Positions 18,086-27,167 of a DNA stretch of 44,729 nt are shown piece after piece (position 1 is the stretch's first letter; each line of letters starts with the position of its first letter). The notes beneath the pieces were generated by a model. The model worked only from the letters and a program-made list of their open reading frames with translations. It did no database searches and had not been told where the DNA came from. Source of the stretch: Aequorivita sp. (GTDB lineage: Bacteria; Bacteroidota; Bacteroidia; Flavobacteriales; Flavobacteriaceae); contig JAPKFY010000010.1 of NCBI GenBank assembly GCA_026646335.1, forward strand, positions 1 to 44,729. Direction: 5' to 3'. A program made the translations under genes and the position numbers.

Positions 18086-18705
18086 TTCACATTCAGGATG
18101 CCATCCAAAACGTAAACCACTCCGTTTGAGCCTTCAATACTACCTTTCACTACTTTTGCACTTGCACCTTTTCCGTCAGAGATAACAATATCATCACCAG
18201 ATTTTGTAGCTGTTAAAGTTACGCCAGCAAGCGTTTTTAGCTTCGCCTTTCCGCTTTTAGTGATGGATTGCAGCAAAGTTTCTTTATCCATTTTCCCTTG
18301 AACTATGTATGATTTCAACATTTCTTCCAATTTTGGTTTATTGTCGGGCGTAGCATAAAATTTCTTTTTTTCAGCTGTAAAAGCTTCCAACGCAATTGTT
18401 GAAGGGGCAAAAACAGTAAACGGTCCTTTATCCTCTGAAAGCATTGTTCCCATTTCGGCGGTTACCAAATAACTTGCATATTTTTTTAAATGCGGTTCGG
18501 ACATTATGCGGGACATTACACTTTTTATCACAGCAATATCTTCAGGTGTCAAGTCTTTTTTGGGAGCTCTTTTCACCGGCGGCTTCTGAACAGTATCCAC
18601 GACGGCACTTTCAGCCGTTGCTTTAACATCCTGTGCGTCATTTTTGCAAGAAATAATCAGTAAAGCGAACATTGAAATGAATAAAAAAGAGAATGGTTTT
18701 TGCAT
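18082..18705 (-). CDS. Fasciclin (FAS1) domain lipoprotein
   Basis: A 207-residue surface or periplasmic lipoprotein. The lipobox LIISC puts the modified cysteine at residue 20. After a Lys/Pro-rich linker comes one FAS1 domain with the classic GPFTVFAPSTIALEAF (H1-like) and a later SNGVVYVLDGIL (H2-like) motif. FAS1 proteins usually mediate adhesion; the bacterial role is unknown. The domain begins with a helical segment (DLTPEDIAVIKSVMSRIM) not typical of the core fold. Its stop overlaps the murB stop on the other strand. Confidence 0.9.
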   Translation of the reverse strand: MQKPFSFLFISMFALLIISCKNDAQDVKATAESAVVDTVQKPPVKRAPKKDLTPEDIAVIKSVMSRIMSEPHLKKYASYLVTAEMGTMLSEDKGPFTVFAPSTIALEAFTAEKKKFYATPDNKPKLEEMLKSYIVQGKMDKETLLQSITKSGKAKLKTLAGVTLTATKSGDDIVISDGKGASAKVVKGSIEGSNGVVYVLDGILNVN

Positions 18706-18770
18706 CGTTAAAATATTTAAATTGGAGGCTAAAAATACTTAAATTCCGAGCAAAACAATAAGAAAGATTG

Positions 18771-18778
18771 TATTTTTG
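18771..18778 (+). promoter_or_regulatory. -7 promoter element upstream of the small Cys-rich protein
   Basis: TATTTTTG matches TAnnTTTG and ends 17 nt before the ATG at 18796. No -33 element is clear. Confidence 0.55.
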
Positions 18779-18795
18779 TAGTCTAAAATTTTGTC

Positions 18796-19020
18796 ATGAA
18801 ACTTCTACTTATCACCTTAGCATTATTATTACTTGCAGTTGCTGGTATCGCAATAAAACTATGGGCCAAAAAGGACGGAAAATTTGCCGGAACCTGCGCC
18901 AGCCAAAGTCCTTTTTTGAACAAAGAAGGCCAATCTTGCGGTTATTGTGGAAAAACTCCAGACCAGTTTGAAAACTGTGCTGAGGAAAGCCACAAATTGG
19001 AAACTCCCAATTCCAAGTAA
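18796..19020 (+). CDS. Small membrane-anchored Cys-rich protein
   Basis: A 74-residue protein with one N-terminal hydrophobic helix (about 3-23) and no lipobox, then a short domain with four cysteines: GTCASQSP, SCGYCGKTPDQ and ENCAEE. The CGYCGK pair looks like a small metal or disulfide knuckle. I recall similar unnamed 'membrane or secreted' proteins in flavobacteria, so it is probably conserved, but no function is known. It may be co-transcribed with the glycosyltransferase 46 nt downstream. Confidence 0.7.
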   Translation: MKLLLITLALLLLAVAGIAIKLWAKKDGKFAGTCASQSPFLNKEGQSCGYCGKTPDQFENCAEESHKLETPNSK

Positions 19021-19045
19021 ATACCTAATCCAAACACAAATCAAC

Positions 19046-19066
19046 AATCTAAAATCGTAAATCTTT
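19046..19066 (+). repeat. Heptamer array ending at a start codon
   Basis: Three units of 7 bp, AATCTAA, AATCGTA and AATCTTT, directly precede the glycosyltransferase ATG at 19067. Confidence 0.6.
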
Positions 19067-20161
19067 ATGGTGCTACTTTACGTTTTCGGCGCGGTCGCGT
19101 TGATTAACTGTGTTTATTACCTTCTCTTTTCTAAACTTGTTTTTTTTAAAATTTCAGAGAAAATTACATCGGAAAAATATCCAGTCTCCCTTATAATTTG
19201 TGCCAAAAACGAAGCTGAAAATCTTAAAAAAAATATCCCGCTTTGGCAACAGCAGAATTATTCCAATTTTGAAATTATCCTTATAAACGACGCATCGGTC
19301 GACGAATCTTTGGAAGTGATGGAAAGTTTTGCTAAAAATGATCCGCGAATCCAAATTGTTGATGTGAAAAACAACGAAGCTTTTTGGGCCAATAAAAAAT
19401 ACGCTCTAACTCTTGGCATTAAACGCGCAAAAAACACACGACTCCTTTTCACCGATGCAGATTGTTATCCCGCATCAGCGGAGTGGTTGGCCATAATGGC
19501 CAGTAAATTTTCAGATGAGAAACAGTTGGTTTTGGGGTATGGCGCTTATGAAAAACTTCCTGGATTTTTGAACAAAATGATCCGTTTTGAAACCTTGATG
19601 ACGGCGGTTCAGTATTTTTCGTACGCCAAAGCTGGAAATCCTTATATGGGCGTGGGCCGCAATTTAGCCTATACCAGTAATCTTTACTATGAAAACAAAG
19701 GGTTTATGAGCCACATAAAAATACCTTCGGGTGATGACGACCTTTTTGTGAATGAAGCCGCAACTTCTAAAAACGTTGCTATCTGTATAGAACCAGAAGC
19801 TTTTACGTATTCAAATCCCAAGAAAAAAAAGAAAAAATGGCTTATCCAGAAAAAAAGACATTACTCCACCGCAAAACTTTACAAACCAAAACATCGTTTT
19901 CTTTTAGGAATTTACTTTGTCTTTAATTTATTGTTTTGGTTATTGGCACCTATAAGTTTATTGACTGATTTCTGGGCATTTGGACTAGCTATTATCTTTA
20001 TAAGAATTGTTTTTCAGTATCTAATTATTGGCAAAGCGGCCAAAAAACTGAAGGAGCAGGATCTAGTTCCCCTCATTCCTTTTTATGAATTGTTTTTAGT
20101 CTTCACTCAAATAAGTATCTTTATTTCCAACAGCAGCGAAAAAAACTCGCGATGGAAATAA
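19067..20161 (+). CDS. Membrane-associated family 2 glycosyltransferase
   Basis: A 364-residue GT-A fold enzyme. An N-terminal TM helix (1-20) is followed by VSLIICAKNEAENLKKNI, the nucleotide-binding ILINDASVDES, the metal-binding FTDADCYP, and SGDDDLFVNEAA with a likely catalytic Asp. At the C-terminus are at least three hydrophobic helices. The layout is that of processive or surface-polysaccharide transferases, but the sugar and acceptor cannot be inferred. It overlaps the ECF sigma gene by 10 nt. Confidence 0.88.
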   Translation: MVLLYVFGAVALINCVYYLLFSKLVFFKISEKITSEKYPVSLIICAKNEAENLKKNIPLWQQQNYSNFEIILINDASVDESLEVMESFAKNDPRIQIVDVKNNEAFWANKKYALTLGIKRAKNTRLLFTDADCYPASAEWLAIMASKFSDEKQLVLGYGAYEKLPGFLNKMIRFETLMTAVQYFSYAKAGNPYMGVGRNLAYTSNLYYENKGFMSHIKIPSGDDDLFVNEAATSKNVAICIEPEAFTYSNPKKKKKKWLIQKKRHYSTAKLYKPKHRFLLGIYFVFNLLFWLLAPISLLTDFWAFGLAIIFIRIVFQYLIIGKAAKKLKEQDLVPLIPFYELFLVFTQISIFISNSSEKNSRWK

Positions 20162-20718
20162 ATTCAGACGAAATAGCGCACCAAATTGAGAAAGCAAAAA
20201 AAGGAAAGCAAGATGCTTTCAAGTTTTTGCTGGATTATTATTGGAACGAAGTTTATGGTTTTCAGCTCAAAAGAGTTCGCAATGAGCACGAAGCCGAGGA
20301 TATTACTATTGAAACTTTCGCTAAAGCCTTTGACAAAATTGAAACATTTGATGAAAACTACACTTTTTCCACTTGGCTCGTCACCATTTCAAAAAATATA
20401 CAAATAGACCGAACTAGAAAAAAAAATGCTTCCATTTATTCAAATACCACAGATGCCTCCAAGGAACATGTTCAAAGAATTCCGGACCACTCGCCCACTC
20501 CCGAGGACAAATTGATTCGAGAACAAAATCTTGCTGAGCTTTTAAGGTACATCAAGCAATTAAAACCACATTACCAAGATGTAATTAACCTTCGCTATTT
20601 TCAGGAGATGAGCTATAATGAAATTTCCGAAACTCTGGAAGAACCACTGAATAACATAAAAGTCCGACTTCTTCGTGCACGAAAATTACTTGCTGAAATT
20701 ATTACGCAGAAAGCTTAA
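20152..20718 (+). CDS. ECF-type RNA polymerase sigma factor
   Basis: A 188-residue sigma-70 family protein with region 2 (DAFKFLLDYYWNEVYGFQLKR ... EAEDITIETFAKAF) and region 4 (LKPHYQDVINLRYFQEMSYNEISETL...KVRLLRARKLL). Its ATG lies within the last codons of the glycosyltransferase (10-nt overlap), which implies coupled translation. No anti-sigma gene, TonB receptor or FecR-like partner is adjacent, so it is either unpartnered or regulated from elsewhere. It may belong to a conserved flavobacterial glycosyltransferase-sigma-lipA order. Confidence 0.92.
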   Translation: MEINSDEIAHQIEKAKKGKQDAFKFLLDYYWNEVYGFQLKRVRNEHEAEDITIETFAKAFDKIETFDENYTFSTWLVTISKNIQIDRTRKKNASIYSNTTDASKEHVQRIPDHSPTPEDKLIREQNLAELLRYIKQLKPHYQDVINLRYFQEMSYNEISETLEEPLNNIKVRLLRARKLLAEIITQKA

Positions 20719-20738
20719 GCTTATAGAAACAATTTCCA

Positions 20739-20779
20739 AATTTCGTATTTCGCATTTCCTATTTCGACTTTCTATTTCG
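20739..20779 (+). repeat. Heptamer array abutting the lipA promoter
   Basis: Degenerate 7-bp units AATTTCG, TATTTCG, CATTTCC, TATTTCG, ACTTTCT, then ATTTCG. The array ends at the TACTTTTG box (20780-20787) of lipA. Confidence 0.65.
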
Positions 20780-20787
20780 TACTTTTG
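20780..20787 (+). promoter_or_regulatory. -7 promoter element of lipA
   Basis: TACTTTTG matches TAnnTTTG and ends 8 nt before the lipA ATG, giving a very short leader. It directly follows the heptamer array. Confidence 0.55.
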
Positions 20788-20795
20788 CTACCCTT

Positions 20796-21668
20796 ATGAG
20801 CACAGAAACTATAGAAATTCAAAAGCCCGCACCCAAACCAAAATGGCTGCGCGTTAAACTTCCCACCGGAAAAAAATATACCGAACTAAGAGGAGTGGTG
20901 GAAAAATATAAACTGCACACCATCTGCACCTCAGGCAGCTGTCCAAATATGGGGGAATGTTGGGGAGAAGGAACTGCAACCTTTATGATTTTGGGAAACA
21001 TTTGTACCCGTTCCTGCGGTTTTTGTGGCGTTAAAACCGGAAGGCCCGAAACCATAGATTGGGACGAACCCGAAAAAGTAGCGCGCTCCATAAAGTTGAT
21101 GAACATTAAACACGCAGTTGTCACCTCTGTAGATCGCGATGATTTGAAGGATATGGGTTCTATTATTTGGGCCGAAACCGTTAAGGCTATCCGCAGAATG
21201 AATCCTGAAACTACTTTGGAAACCTTGATTCCAGATTTTCAAGGAAACACTCGAAACATAGACCGTATTATTGCTGTAAAGCCTGAAATTGTTAGCCATA
21301 ATATGGAAACGGTAAAAAGACTGACCCGCGAAGTGCGAATTCAGGCAAAATACGAACGCAGTCTTGAGGTTTTAAATTATTTAAAGCAATCTGGAATGCC
21401 ACGCACCAAAAGTGGGATTATGCTCGGTTTGGGCGAAAGGGAAGAAGAGGTTTTTCAAACCATGGAAGATTTGAAAAATATTGGCTTGGATATTTTGACC
21501 ATTGGACAGTACTTACAACCTTCAAAAAAACACCTTCCGGTTAAAGAATATATAACTCCAGAACAGTTTAAAAAGTATGAGACCGCAGGGCTGGAAATGG
21601 GTTTCCGCCACGTGGAAAGCGGTGCTTTGGTGCGTTCTTCGTACAAAGCACAAAAACATCTCACTTAA
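20796..21668 (+). CDS. lipA: Lipoyl synthase
   Basis: Radical SAM enzyme inserting two sulfurs into octanoyl chains on the 2-oxoacid dehydrogenase and glycine cleavage lipoyl domains. Both iron-sulfur sites are complete: the auxiliary cluster cysteines C44, C49, C55 ([12 protein letters not shown]) and the radical SAM cysteines C70, C74, C77 (CTRSCGFC). The C-terminal RSSY gives the serine ligand. Length 290 is normal. lipB is not in the window. gap follows 14 nt later, probably on the same transcript. Confidence 0.97.
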   Translation: MSTETIEIQKPAPKPKWLRVKLPTGKKYTELRGVVEKYKLHTICTSGSCPNMGECWGEGTATFMILGNICTRSCGFCGVKTGRPETIDWDEPEKVARSIKLMNIKHAVVTSVDRDDLKDMGSIIWAETVKAIRRMNPETTLETLIPDFQGNTRNIDRIIAVKPEIVSHNMETVKRLTREVRIQAKYERSLEVLNYLKQSGMPRTKSGIMLGLGEREEEVFQTMEDLKNIGLDILTIGQYLQPSKKHLPVKEYITPEQFKKYETAGLEMGFRHVESGALVRSSYKAQKHLT

Positions 21669-21682
21669 ATAGTATTTCTGCA

Positions 21683-22681
21683 ATGGACAAAAAAATAACT
21701 GTTGGTATTAATGGTTTTGGGCGTATAGGTCGAAATGTTTTCAGATTGTTGCTCAACCACCCTTCAATAGAAGTTGTTGCGGTAAATGATTTGGCAGACA
21801 CAAGAACATTGAGCCACCTTTTAAAATATGACAGTATTCACGGGGTCTTAAAAGAAGAAATTTCATATTTAGAAAACGAAATCACCGTTGCCGGAAAGAA
21901 GGTGAAATTTTCTTCCAAAAAAGATATTGAAGATGTCCGTTGGGAAAACGTTGATATCGTTGTTGAAAGCACAGGTAAATTCAAGTGCAAGAAACTACTT
22001 GAAAACCATTTGAAAAACGGTGCTAAAAAGGTAATTCTTTCTGTTCCGCCATTGGATGACGACATTAAAACTGTCGTTCTTGGCGTAAACGATTCAATTC
22101 TCGATTCAAGAGATTTAATTATTTCAAACGCTTCCTGCACCACCAACAATGCTGCGCCAATGTTGAAAATAATCAATGAGCTTTGCGGTATTGAGCAAGC
22201 ATATATTACCACTGTCCACTCTTATACCACAGACCAAAGCCTGCACGATCAGCCACACAGAGATTTAAGGCGGGCACGGGCTGCGGGACAATCCATAGTT
22301 CCCACAACTACGGGCGCGGCAAAGGCTTTGACAAAAATATTTCCAGAACTTTCTGATGTTATTGGCGGTTGCGGAATCCGGGTCCCCGTCCCGAATGGTT
22401 CTTTAACTGATATAACATTAAACGTAAAAAAAGAAGTTTCTATAGAAGAAATAAACGCTGCCTTCAAAAAAGCATCCGAAAATTCACTGGCTGGAATCCT
22501 TGAATATACTGATGATCCGATCGTTTCCATTGATATTGTGGGCAATACACACTCCTGTATTTTTGATGCTGGAATGACTTCAGTCGTTGGGAAAATGGTA
22601 AAAATAATTGGATGGTATGACAATGAAATTGGCTATTCCTCTAGAATTATAGATTTAATTGAAAGAATTTCCGTGAAATAA
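21683..22681 (+). CDS. gap: Type I glyceraldehyde-3-phosphate dehydrogenase
   Basis: Glycolytic or gluconeogenic enzyme making 1,3-bisphosphoglycerate. The Rossmann start VGINGFGRIGRNVFR, catalytic Cys152 in SNASCTTNNAAP and the partner histidine in TTVHSYTTDQ are intact; GWYDNEIGYSSR closes the domain. In many GAPDHs the position after CTTN is a second cysteine, here Asn. The ND after the second strand suits NAD, so an NAD enzyme is likely but not proven. 14 nt after lipA; the histidine kinase starts 29 nt downstream. Confidence 0.94.
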   Translation: MDKKITVGINGFGRIGRNVFRLLLNHPSIEVVAVNDLADTRTLSHLLKYDSIHGVLKEEISYLENEITVAGKKVKFSSKKDIEDVRWENVDIVVESTGKFKCKKLLENHLKNGAKKVILSVPPLDDDIKTVVLGVNDSILDSRDLIISNASCTTNNAAPMLKIINELCGIEQAYITTVHSYTTDQSLHDQPHRDLRRARAAGQSIVPTTTGAAKALTKIFPELSDVIGGCGIRVPVPNGSLTDITLNVKKEVSIEEINAAFKKASENSLAGILEYTDDPIVSIDIVGNTHSCIFDAGMTSVVGKMVKIIGWYDNEIGYSSRIIDLIERISVK

Positions 22682-22710
22682 CTATATTTATTGCCCCTTT
22701 AAACTAACCG

Positions 22711-24957
22711 ATGCGCCAACTGATTTTAAAATACAAGATTTTCTTGCCCCTTATTTTGTGTTTGCTGGTTTCAGTTAAATCCTTTTCAATCCAAATACAG
22801 GATACTATTGTAGCCATAAAACAACTGCAGTATAACGCTACAAAGGCCTTGGAAAAGGAAGATTTTATTGAAGCCGTAAAAAATTTGAACGATGCCAATA
22901 AACTGGCAATGTTACCTAAATATAGAAGTTATAAACCGGAAGTTGAGTTAAGCATAGCCGAGCTTTATTACAATCTGGAATATTTTGGGAAAGCAGCGGA
23001 ACAAGCCGAAATGGCTATAAAAAACGCAGAAACATATCGAAACGAATACAAGCTTGCTAAAATTTACAATCTTTATGCGATCATACTTATTTCGACCAGA
23101 AAATATTCGGAATCGGAATCATATTTGGTTAAAGCAGATTCACTTTACACAAAACTTAACGACACAAAAAGCAAAGTTAACACTGTTTACGGCCAAGGTC
23201 TGCTGGCACTTCAAATTGGAAATTACAATACTGCGATAGAAAATTTTAAGACAGCCGCAAAAGGATTCAAGGAGCAGGGACTTCTCTATCAAGAAGTAAC
23301 TACATACAGCAATCTTGCAGATGCACTATCCCTTATAAATCCTGAAACCTATCCAAAGCCACTTATTGAAGCAAAGCAACTTTTGGACTTGGTTTCAGAA
23401 ATTGCCTATTCGCAAGGGTTTTCAAAACTATTGATTGAAAATCACCGCATTAATTCCCAGATTTTAATTGCCGAAAAAAAAGGGGGACAGGCAGAGGAAG
23501 AATTGAAGTTCTATCTGCACAAAAAAGATTCGTTAAAACAAATACATTTAAAAGCAATTGAACGTGGAATTCAAGCAGAATCGGCTATTGGTGATTTAAA
23601 GGAAACCATTGCCAGCCAGCAGGACGACTTGACTAAAAAGGATAAATCGCTTTTCCTTGGAAAACTTACCGGCTGGCTGAGCATAGCTTTAATATTGATA
23701 CTTTCCTTGTTAACGCTTTCACTCTACAAAAACAATAATTTAAGGGCAAAGGCAAACGAACTTTTGCAGGATAAAAATACCGAGCTGCAAGAAGCAAAAG
23801 AAAACGCCGAAAAAGCTTCACAAGCCAAAGCCCTATTTCTTTCAACCATCACCCACGAACTCAGAACGCCAATGTACACGGTTACTGGATTGACCCACTT
23901 ACTTTTGGAGGAAGACCCGAAACCTGAACAAAAAGAGCATCTAAATTCTCTTAAATTTTCTGGGGAATATTTGCTTTCGCTTATCAACAACATCCTTGAC
24001 CTTAACAAACTGGAAGCCAATAAGGTGGAGATCGAGAAAGTTCCTTTCCATTTGAAAAAGAGGATAGACGGCGTACTCACTGCTTTGAAAAAATCAGCAG
24101 AGACAAAAAACAATACTATTCATTACGAATATGACACCACCCTTCCCAATGAAGTGATTGGCGATTCGCTTAAAATATCGCAAATTCTGATAAATCTGAT
24201 AAGCAATTCAATAAAGTTTACTGAAAACGGCAATATTTGGGTTCGTGTAAAAAATGCTGAAAAGACTGCAAAAAAAGTGGTTGTACACTTTGAGGTTGAA
24301 GATACCGGAGATGGTATTTCAAAGAAAAAACAGAACACCATTTTTGAATCTTTCTCTCAAGGTTCACTCCAAATCAATCGGAAATATGGAGGAACTGGGT
24401 TGGGGCTTTCCATTGTAAAAAATCTTTTGGAACTGATGGGAAGCAAAATATTTTTGGAAAGTAAATTGGGTGAAGGCTCAAAATTTTGGTTCAACATAAG
24501 CTATGATATTGCAGAAGACAATGGTGAAGAGGCAAATCTGAATGACATTGAAGTGGTTCTTGAAAACACTCTTTTCGATAACAAAACTGTGATGATTGTT
24601 GAAGACAACAAAATCAACCAAATGATCACCAAAAAAATTCTTGAGAAGAAAAAAATGGTCTGTACAGTGGTTGATAACGGTATGGATGCCATAAAATTCG
24701 CCAAAGAAGAAGATTTTGACATTATCTTAATGGATATCCATATGCCGGGAATAAGCGGAATTGAAGCAACCAAAAAAATCCGTGAGTTCAATAAAACCGT
24801 GCCAATTATTGCACTGACTGCAATTACTATTGAAGAGAACTTAGAAGATTTCTACAAGGCTGGTTTCAATGAATTTATTCCAAAACCATTTAAGGCTGAA
24901 GACTTCTTCGAAAAAATAAACAAGGTACTGCGCAGTAATGATTTTTTGGCGAAGTAG
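22711..24957 (+). CDS. Hybrid sensor histidine kinase with TPR sensor region
   Basis: A 748-residue protein. Order: signal peptide or first TM (about 5-25), tetratricopeptide-like helices (about 30-290), a TM segment (about 312-335), a coiled coil, HisKA with His382 in ITHELRTP, HATPase_c (N-box ILINLISNSIKF, VEDTGDGI, GGTGLGLSIV), and a C-terminal receiver with phospho-acceptor Asp675 in ILMDIHMPG and conserved Lys in IPKPF. The TPR region is probably periplasmic, as in many Bacteroidota kinases. No response regulator with an output domain lies nearby. It ends one base before the convergent lpxK stop. Confidence 0.92.
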   Translation: MRQLILKYKIFLPLILCLLVSVKSFSIQIQDTIVAIKQLQYNATKALEKEDFIEAVKNLNDANKLAMLPKYRSYKPEVELSIAELYYNLEYFGKAAEQAEMAIKNAETYRNEYKLAKIYNLYAIILISTRKYSESESYLVKADSLYTKLNDTKSKVNTVYGQGLLALQIGNYNTAIENFKTAAKGFKEQGLLYQEVTTYSNLADALSLINPETYPKPLIEAKQLLDLVSEIAYSQGFSKLLIENHRINSQILIAEKKGGQAEEELKFYLHKKDSLKQIHLKAIERGIQAESAIGDLKETIASQQDDLTKKDKSLFLGKLTGWLSIALILILSLLTLSLYKNNNLRAKANELLQDKNTELQEAKENAEKASQAKALFLSTITHELRTPMYTVTGLTHLLLEEDPKPEQKEHLNSLKFSGEYLLSLINNILDLNKLEANKVEIEKVPFHLKKRIDGVLTALKKSAETKNNTIHYEYDTTLPNEVIGDSLKISQILINLISNSIKFTENGNIWVRVKNAEKTAKKVVVHFEVEDTGDGISKKKQNTIFESFSQGSLQINRKYGGTGLGLSIVKNLLELMGSKIFLESKLGEGSKFWFNISYDIAEDNGEEANLNDIEVVLENTLFDNKTVMIVEDNKINQMITKKILEKKKMVCTVVDNGMDAIKFAKEEDFDIILMDIHMPGISGIEATKKIREFNKTVPIIALTAITIEENLEDFYKAGFNEFIPKPFKAEDFFEKINKVLRSNDFLAK

Positions 24958-25965
24958 TTATTCTTTCAATCTAACTTCCCGCTCTATTCTTCTTTTGAAA
25001 CTGGCTTCTACTTCGTTTAGAATTACCGTCTTTATTGGTAAATAATAGATTTCAGTTGTGTTTGCTAATGGCTGCAATCGCATAAAATCCTTTTCGGTTG
25101 TCAGGATTAAACGGTATTTTTTTAACCCTTCAATCTCAGAAGTCGTGAAATTATGGTGGTCTGGGAACGATTTTTCTTCAAAATTCAATCCTTCATTTTT
25201 TAAGAATTCAACCAAAGGTTTTGGGTTGGCAATTCCAGTAACCAATAGAAATTCCTGGTTTTTTAAATATGAAAGCGGTTTCGATTCTGTTTCGTTTTTA
25301 ATTTCAGAGCTATACCCAATTTTTGAAAAATAAATTTCTTGATGGGCCGTAGGTTTCAGCTTCCGCTTTATTTCCTCCATAATAAAATCCCCAGTATTTT
25401 CCGGACATTTTGTAACAACAATAATGTCTGCACGCTTTGCACCACACTTAGGCTCACGTAGATTTCCAGTGGGCAGCATACAATCATTACTGTACAATTT
25501 ATCAAAAGACGTGAGCAAAATATTTAAGGAAGCTTTCACTTTTCTATGTTGAAAAGCGTCATCAAGTAAAACCACATCTGCTAAACTTTTAAGTTTTTCG
25601 ATTCCCGTCTGACGATCTTCACAAACGACAACTGTTATGTCTGGATATTTCTTTTTAAATTGAAGGGGTTCGTCACCAACTTCTTCAACTGAGTTACTTG
25701 CTAAAACTTCGCGGTAACCTTTAGTTTTTCGTTTGTAGCCGCGGCTCAATACTGCAATTTTATGTTCGTCTTTTAAAAAAGTGACCAACAGCTCTATCAT
25801 TGGTGATTTTCCTGTACCGCCCGTGGAAAGGTTTCCCACGCAGATAACCGGAAAATCATAACTTTTACTTTTTAAGATTCCTTTATTGTAAAGAAAATTA
25901 CGGAGCGCAGTAATGCCACCGTACAACAGTGAAAAAGGAAATAACAACTTCCGCAGAAAATTCAT
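24958..25965 (-). CDS. lpxK: Tetraacyldisaccharide 4'-kinase
   Basis: Phosphorylates the lipid A disaccharide precursor at the 4' position on the inner membrane. The Walker A is the family form VGNLSTGGTGKSP, following an N-terminal hydrophobic segment (LLFPFSLLYGGITALRNFLY). DDAFQHRKVKASLNILL contains the conserved DDxxQH motif. The 335-residue length is normal. Upstream TACTTTCG (25977-25970) is one base off the -7 consensus. It is convergent with the hybrid kinase with zero spacing. Confidence 0.95.
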   Translation of the reverse strand: MNFLRKLLFPFSLLYGGITALRNFLYNKGILKSKSYDFPVICVGNLSTGGTGKSPMIELLVTFLKDEHKIAVLSRGYKRKTKGYREVLASNSVEEVGDEPLQFKKKYPDITVVVCEDRQTGIEKLKSLADVVLLDDAFQHRKVKASLNILLTSFDKLYSNDCMLPTGNLREPKCGAKRADIIVVTKCPENTGDFIMEEIKRKLKPTAHQEIYFSKIGYSSEIKNETESKPLSYLKNQEFLLVTGIANPKPLVEFLKNEGLNFEEKSFPDHHNFTTSEIEGLKKYRLILTTEKDFMRLQPLANTTEIYYLPIKTVILNEVEASFKRRIEREVRLKE

Positions 25966-26069
25966 TTAACGAAAGTACTAATTCCGCTGAAAATGTTGTT
26001 AGCTTTAAAATAAAAATAGAGACCGTTATAAATTCCGCAAACTATTATCTTTACTGAAAATGTAAAAAA

Positions 26070-27164
26070 ATGAAGGTAAAAGAAGTCATTGCACTGCTTG
26101 AAGAACTCTCGCCACTCTCCTATTCCGAAGATTTTGACAATACCGGATTGCTGGTTGGCGATGCCAACACAACTGTTACGGGAATATTGGTAACACTGGA
26201 TACATTAGAAAGTGTGGTGGAAGAAGCCATTGAAAAAAAATGCAACCTCATTGTTAGTTTTCACCCGATTATTTTTTCGGGATTAAAAAAAATTACAGGA
26301 AAAACGTATGTTGAGCGCGTAGTTCAGAAAGCAATAAAGCACGACATTGCCATATTTTCAAACCATACCGCGCTAGATAATTCGTGGAACGGCGTGAACG
26401 CAATGATCTGTGAAAAGCTTGGGCTGAAGAACAGAATGGTTTTAATTCCGCAGCTTGAAACCATCAAAAAACTCATCACTTTTGTACCTTCACAAGATGC
26501 CGAAAAAGTTCGCGATGCGCTTTTTGCAGTAGGCGGCGGAAAAATTGGCAATTATGAAAATTGCAGTTTCAACATTGAAGGAAGTGGGAGTTTTAAAGGA
26601 AATGAAGCTTCAAACCCAGTAAAAGGGAAAAAAGGAGAAATTCATTTTGAGGAAGAAATACAGATTGGGATTACCTTCACAAAACATCTTCAAACCGCGA
26701 TTTTAAAAGCACTTTTTGAAGCGCATCCTTATGAGGAAGTAGCTTATGAAATAACCACACTTGAAAACCAGAATCAACATGTGGGCATGGGAATGATTGG
26801 TGAATTTGAAAAAGAGATGAATGAAAAAGAATTCCTGAAATTTCTTAAAAAAACGATGAAAACAGATTGTGTGCGCCATTCGGTTTTGCTTCAAAAATCA
26901 ATTAAAAGAGTGGCCGTTCTCGGCGGAAGCGGAAGTTTTGCCATTGAAGCAGCAAAAAAAGCTGGAGCTGATGCTTTTATTTCGGCTGATTTTAAATATC
27001 ACGACTTCTTTAAGGCCGAAAACACTATACTCCTGGCAGATATTGGGCATTATGAAAGCGAACAGTACACAAAAGACCTTTTACATGCTTTCCTTAAGAA
27101 AAAAATTACTAATTTTGCAGTCCTTTTATCACAAACAAATACCAATCCTATTAGCTATTTATAA
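26070..27164 (+). CDS. Nif3-like dinuclear metal centre protein
   Basis: A 364-residue NIF3/YbgI family protein. The two Nif3 halves are visible: N-terminal DNTGLLVGD, VSFHPIIFSG and FSNHTALDN, and C-terminal AKKAGADAFISADFKYHDF and LADIGHYESEQ, whose His/Asp/Glu residues build the di-metal site. A middle insertion (about 130-240, with FTKHLQTAILKALFEAHPYEEVAYEI) is the extra domain of the long bacterial form. Molecular function is unsettled. A TATCTTTA (26046-26053) may be its promoter. Three bases separate it from the next gene. Confidence 0.92.
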   Translation: MKVKEVIALLEELSPLSYSEDFDNTGLLVGDANTTVTGILVTLDTLESVVEEAIEKKCNLIVSFHPIIFSGLKKITGKTYVERVVQKAIKHDIAIFSNHTALDNSWNGVNAMICEKLGLKNRMVLIPQLETIKKLITFVPSQDAEKVRDALFAVGGGKIGNYENCSFNIEGSGSFKGNEASNPVKGKKGEIHFEEEIQIGITFTKHLQTAILKALFEAHPYEEVAYEITTLENQNQHVGMGMIGEFEKEMNEKEFLKFLKKTMKTDCVRHSVLLQKSIKRVAVLGGSGSFAIEAAKKAGADAFISADFKYHDFFKAENTILLADIGHYESEQYTKDLLHAFLKKKITNFAVLLSQTNTNPISYL

Positions 27165-27167
27165 TTT

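Noticed and set aside
21683-22681. GAPDH with a missing catalytic residue
   Set aside because: Asn after CTTN replaces a second, non-catalytic Cys only; Cys152 and the His in TVHSYT are intact.
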